From: Syntrophomonas sp964422685
GTDB lineage: Bacteria > Bacillota > Syntrophomonadia > Syntrophomonadales > Syntrophomonadaceae
DNA length: 8,225 nt
Assembly (NCBI GenBank): GCA_964422685.1
Contig: CAYRCG010000095.1
Coordinates: 1 to 8,225, forward strand
Direction: 5' to 3'
Shown here: piece by piece, positions 5,603-8,225 of the stretch
How positions within the stretch are numbered: the stretch's first letter is position 1
Layout of the letters: the number at the start of each line of letters is the position of its first letter
Translations under genes and position numbers: made by a program
Notes under the pieces: model-generated
Told to the model about the DNA's origin: nothing
Database searches by the model: none
The model's input: only the letters and a program-made list of their open reading frames with translations

Positions 5603-6238
5603 TTATCCCCGGGCCGGCTCCAAAGACATAAATTCCTCAATAAGGTTTACGGCTTCCCGCAAAACCTTTTTAAAATCCTTCCCCGCGTCCAGAAGCTTAA
5701 TACGCTCCGGTTCCTCCTGCGCTATTTTTAAATAACCCTCGCGCACCCGGGTTTGGAACGCTATTCCCTCTTTCTCTAAGCGATCAGGGATATCCTCTTT
5801 CTTTCTTCTTTGCCCCTCGCTAGGTTTTATATCCAGCAGCAGGGTTAAATGGGGTTTTAAACCACCGGTACAAAGTTGGTTTAGAGTCGTTAGAAATACC
5901 GGATCAAGCCCCCTTCCATACCCCTGATAGGCAATAGTCGAGTCCAGATATCGATCAGCCAATACTAGTTTTCCCTGCAAAAGAGCGGGGCGAATGAGCT
6001 CTTCCACCAGTTGGTTCCGGGCGGCAGCGTAAAGAAAAGCTTCGGTTCTGGCGGTTATCCTCCGGTTCTTCTCGTCTAGCAATATTTGCCTGATCTTCTC
6101 CGAAACCGTCGTGCCTCCCGGTTCCCTTACACTTATAATCGGAATATTACTGAAATAATGTTGTAAGCCCCCCAAAACGCTAGTCTTACCACAGCCATCG
6201 ATACCTTCCAGGCTAATAAACAGTCCGGTCCGTTCCAT
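5603..6238 (-). CDS. tmk: Thymidylate kinase
   Basis: Phosphorylates dTMP to dTDP with ATP in the cytoplasm, the shared final step of de novo and salvage dTTP synthesis. It has 211 residues, the normal length. The P-loop EGIDGCGKTS is at 11-20, REPGGT (dTMP-binding region) at 38-43, and the DRY motif at 95-97 followed by DSTIAYQGYGRGL. The LID region (about 141-157) has R144/R145 and DR at 152-153. Arginine in the LID, with no basic residue at the P-loop position that supplies it in type I enzymes, suggests an Escherichia coli-like type II arrangement (inference). The ATG has AAGGAG 8 bases upstream. It follows the decarboxylase gene by 27 bases and precedes yaaR by 28, so the three are probably co-transcribed. 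Confidence 0.97.
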   Translation of the reverse strand: MERTGLFISLEGIDGCGKTSVLGGLQHYFSNIPIISVREPGGTTVSEKIRQILLDEKNRRITARTEAFLYAAARNQLVEELIRPALLQGKLVLADRYLDSTIAYQGYGRGLDPVFLTTLNQLCTGGLKPHLTLLLDIKPSEGQRRKKEDIPDRLEKEGIAFQTRVREGYLKIAQEEPERIKLLDAGKDFKKVLREAVNLIEEFMSLEPARG

Positions 6239-6265
6239 TCCCTCCGCTCCTTTTCTTCCCCGTTC

Positions 6266-7705
6266 TTATACTATTATTTTAACATAGTTTAGAGAGGGGT
6301 CCCGGACCCCCTGTATCCTTTGTCCGGTTTTTTTCAAGTAGTATAAATAATCCAGCATAGTGTCATCTATCAATTCACCCGGCACCAAACAGGGAATCCC
6401 CGGTGGGTAAACCGCAATTATCTCACCCGCTACAGCTCCCCGGCACTCTTCCAGCGGTAATATTCCTTTTTTCGCCAGGCAGGCCTCCCGCGGAGTTAAA
6501 ACCATAGCAGGGAGAGGGGGGATCGCCTCCTTTAAAGATATAGGATCATCTGTCTGGTAAATCCCGGCTAGTTCGTGCAAAGCCCGGTACAATCTTTCCC
6601 AGTCTTCTTTTAGATGAAAGATGGACATCATCGCTAAAATATAGCCCGGGGCAGCGAGTTCCACCTGGATCTGATACCTTTTCCGGAGTATTTCAGCCAC
6701 TTTTATGCCATCGATTATTAAACCCGGGATAGAAATCCATAGCTTTAGGGGGTCAACTCCCGCAACACCGGGCAGGGCCGTTAATTCTTCCTCCTCAAAA
6801 CAATGCAGACCTTTGATCCGGCTAATCCTCTTTTTGTAGTCCCGGGCGAGAAACCGGGCCTGTTCCAGCAACGAAAACCCTTCTTCCACCATAAGTTGCC
6901 GGGCCAGATCTATAGAGGCTAAGATAGGATAAGATGGACTGGTAGTAGTTAACAGACTCCAGGCGGTCGCTACCCGCTCCCCCTCAGCAAATCCCTTCGC
7001 TAGGTGGAGGCAAGCCCCCTGGTTTAACACCGGTAGAGTTTTATGTAAACCGTTAACAACGGCATCGGCGCCACTGTCCAGGGCAGGACGTGGGTATGCG
7101 GGATGAAAATAAAAATGCCCCCCGTGGGCCTCATCGACCAAAAATAGTTTACCCTTTTCCGTTAATAACGCCGCAATACTATCCAGATCGGAGCTTGTCC
7201 CAAAATAACTGGGATTACAAATAAAAACCCCTTTAACTTCGGGGTTTTTTTCCAAAAGGAAAGAGATATCATCGATATGGTTGGCCAGGGTCACCCCTAA
7301 ACCGGGCGCCGGGCGTACCGGCAAATAAACAGGCCGGGCTCCGGATAACACCATGCCTCCATAAAAAGAGCGATGGGCATTGCGCGGTATTATAACTTCT
7401 GCGTCATCGGACAAAAGGGCCAGGAACAAGGCATGTATCCCCGAGGTTGCCCCATTAACCGAAAAAAAACTTTCCCCGGCACCGAAGGCTCGGGCTAAAA
7501 GCGAGCGAGCGCTTTTTATCGCCTGCAGGGGTAAATGCAAATCATCCAAACCCGGCACCTCAGTTAGGTCCAGTGCCGCCACCGCCTTTAAATCCTTCGC
7601 TAGGCAGCCTAGCCCCCCGCTATGCCCGGGCATATGCAGACGCAGGTTTTCTTCTTCTATATAAGCTTTCAGTGCCGAATATATAGGGGTTAACTCATGC
7701 AACAC
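6266..7705 (-). CDS. Orn/Lys/Arg decarboxylase-family PLP protein (YaaO/SpeA type)
   Basis: Fold-type I PLP enzyme of the short Firmicutes Orn/Lys/Arg decarboxylase class, 479 residues. Visible features are HMPGH near the N-terminus (24-28), the cofactor-phosphate segment SVNGATSGI (82-90), NAHRSFYGG (109-117), the PLP-ring aspartate in DEAHGGHF (D191) and the presumed Schiff-base lysine K222 in GLHKTLP. The smaller C-terminal domain follows, with the late PPGIPCLVPGE motif common in SpeA and YaaO. Substrate cannot be told from sequence: arginine (agmatine and polyamine synthesis) and lysine are both possible, and the Bacillus YaaO at this locus has no firm activity that I know of. The GTG start has GGAGG 7 bases upstream (7713-7717). 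Its place directly before tmk matches yaaO in Bacillus. Confidence 0.88.
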   Translation of the reverse strand: MLHELTPIYSALKAYIEEENLRLHMPGHSGGLGCLAKDLKAVAALDLTEVPGLDDLHLPLQAIKSARSLLARAFGAGESFFSVNGATSGIHALFLALLSDDAEVIIPRNAHRSFYGGMVLSGARPVYLPVRPAPGLGVTLANHIDDISFLLEKNPEVKGVFICNPSYFGTSSDLDSIAALLTEKGKLFLVDEAHGGHFYFHPAYPRPALDSGADAVVNGLHKTLPVLNQGACLHLAKGFAEGERVATAWSLLTTTSPSYPILASIDLARQLMVEEGFSLLEQARFLARDYKKRISRIKGLHCFEEEELTALPGVAGVDPLKLWISIPGLIIDGIKVAEILRKRYQIQVELAAPGYILAMMSIFHLKEDWERLYRALHELAGIYQTDDPISLKEAIPPLPAMVLTPREACLAKKGILPLEECRGAVAGEIIAVYPPGIPCLVPGELIDDTMLDYLYYLKKTGQRIQGVRDPSLNYVKIIV

Positions 7706-7817
7706 GTTCCACCCTCCAGGGTAAATAAGTTCCGCGGTTCCGACAAAAGACCTCCTGAACTCGCTATCTAATTTTACCCCACGAGACCGGAATACTCAAA
7801 ATAACCTCGAATATTTT
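7706..7817 (-). other. csfB-decarboxylase spacer (112 bases)
   Basis: The spacer is long enough for an operon promoter driving the decarboxylase-tmk-yaaR-holB run, but I could not find a convincing -35/-10 pair or a terminator hairpin with a T-run after csfB. The minus strand carries GGAACCGCG (7733-7741), which resembles the conserved T-box element, but the rest of a T-box leader is missing. Confidence 0.4.
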
Positions 7818-8039
7818 CTATTTAAAAAGGGCCTTTATCCTGCCCAAAACCTCATGATAGTTAGCCGATTCGGCAGTGAGTCTAATAATGGCTTCCTCGC
7901 ATTTTTGGCAAAGGAAACTCTGCTTCATTATCATCCCCCCGCATATTCCCTCAGGAGGCACCTCATTACAAATACAACAACGGGGTAAAATAACTCCCTT
8001 GCTCTCTGCCTCAGGGATAAATGCCTTTTGAGTCAACAT
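7818..8039 (-). CDS. csfB: CsfB/Gin-type inhibitor of sporulation sigma factor
   Basis: In Bacillus subtilis, CsfB (Gin) is a small zinc-binding anti-sigma factor made in the forespore that blocks premature sigma-G activity and can also act on sigma-E. This protein has 73 residues. It shows the family pattern: a CxxC pair at C21/C24 (within CCIC), a Gly-Ile turn near 31-32, then FLCQKCEEAI with C44 and C47, and a final YHEVLGRIKAL helix. The four cysteines fit one zinc site. The first 18 residues are a poorly conserved extension. The ATG has GGGAAGGTGG ending 7 bases upstream. The gene follows a 5S rRNA directly, as csfB follows rrnA in Bacillus, which supports the call despite the short length. 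xpaC and yaaN, next in Bacillus, are absent. Confidence 0.85.
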   Translation of the reverse strand: MLTQKAFIPEAESKGVILPRCCICNEVPPEGICGGMIMKQSFLCQKCEEAIIRLTAESANYHEVLGRIKALFK

Positions 8040-8183
8040 AGAATACCACCTTCCCTTTGAATCTATTATAAAATATGAATAATACCGCTAAAGTGTTAAC
8101 TAAGAATGCGGAGGACGGAAGGCGGACTATACACGTTCCGTTCATCCTCATCATTGCAAGAATTCTCCCGGAAAATAATTAAT
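8040..8183 (-). other. 5S rRNA-csfB spacer with a possible bulged hairpin
   Basis: This 144-base spacer lies between the 5S 3' end and csfB. The minus-strand transcript could pair 8136-8149 with 8111-8120 (ACGGAA with UUCCGU, then GAGG with CCUC across a 4-base bulge), but no U-run follows, so it is not a standard rRNA terminator. A TATAAT hexamer occurs at 8065-8070 (-), but the nearest TTGACA-like element (TTAACA, 8094-8099) is 23 bases away, which is too far. A weak sigma-G-like pair, GTATA (8128-8132) and CATTCTTA (8101-8108), has a 19-base spacer against the usual 17-18. Confidence 0.35.
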
Positions 8184-8225
8184 CCTGGCAACGTCCTACT
8201 CTTCCACGGATATCCGCAGTACCAT
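8184..8225 (-). rRNA. rrf: 5S ribosomal RNA, 3' end (partial at right edge)
   Basis: The reverse complement of the last 42 bases reads as the 3' third of bacterial 5S rRNA: AUGGUACUGC, a short helix IV hairpin (CGGAUAUCCG), the near-invariant GAAGAGUAGGACG, and the terminal helix I strand GUUGCCAGG. The exact 3' end may lie one or two bases further left. The rest of the 5S gene, and presumably 23S and 16S upstream of it, lie off the right edge. This places an rRNA operon immediately before csfB, as rrnA is placed in Bacillus subtilis. Confidence 0.92.

Noticed and set aside
5252..5731. Plus-strand frame of 159 codons opposite yaaR and tmk
   Set aside because: It is the antisense of two well-supported genes. 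The Leu/Ser/Arg-rich translation has no recognisable domain.
7706..7817. T-box-like GGAACCGCG on the minus strand at 7733-7741, before the decarboxylase gene
   Set aside because: The leader could be at most about 112 bases without running into csfB, the base before GG is C instead of U, and I see no specifier stem, antiterminator partner or terminator with a U-run.

Overview
The window is a conserved housekeeping and sporulation-linked block from a Gram-positive, endospore-forming Firmicute, probably a member of the Clostridia (possibly Syntrophomonadaceae-like, though that family-level guess is weak). The evidence is gene content and order. Reading leftwards from the right edge, the minus strand carries the 3' end of a 5S rRNA, a CsfB/Gin-type sporulation sigma inhibitor, an Orn/Lys/Arg decarboxylase-fold protein (YaaO type), thymidylate kinase (tmk), YaaR (DUF327), DNA polymerase III delta' (holB), YaaT/RicT (PSP1), YabA, the tRNA methyltransferase YabB/TrmN6 and RsmI. 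Next come abrB on the plus strand and metG on the minus strand. This is the order of the Bacillus subtilis rrnA-csfB-...-metS region as I remember it. The usual xpaC, yaaN, yaaQ and yazA are not here.

Layout: 1-1307 is the N-terminal 435 codons of metG, running off the left edge. 1308-1660 is the divergent metG/abrB intergenic region, with a good sigma-A promoter for abrB and several inverted repeats. 1661-1821 is the start of abrB, cut by exactly 100 Ns (1822-1921). 1922-2286 is the N-terminal part of rsmI, cut by the same gap. 2286-3996 is a tightly packed run of trmN6, yabA and yaaT with overlapping or near-touching ends. A 146-base spacer separates yaaT from holB. 4143-7705 is holB, yaaR, tmk and the decarboxylase with spacers of 19-28 bases, which looks like one operon. 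7818-8039 is csfB/gin, and 8184-8225 is the 5S rRNA fragment.

The genes combine replication (tmk for dTTP supply, holB clamp loading, YabA restraint of DnaA), translation (rRNA methylation by RsmI, tRNA methylation by TrmN6, MetRS) and the control of growth and sporulation (AbrB, RicT/YaaT, Gin).

I see no mobile element, CRISPR array, tRNA gene or obviously new system. The points most worth a second look are the YaaT protein that lacks its usual C-terminal region and runs out of frame into yabA, the assembly gap that must hide more than 100 bases, the delta' subunit without zinc-module cysteines, and the inverted repeats upstream of the abrB promoter.
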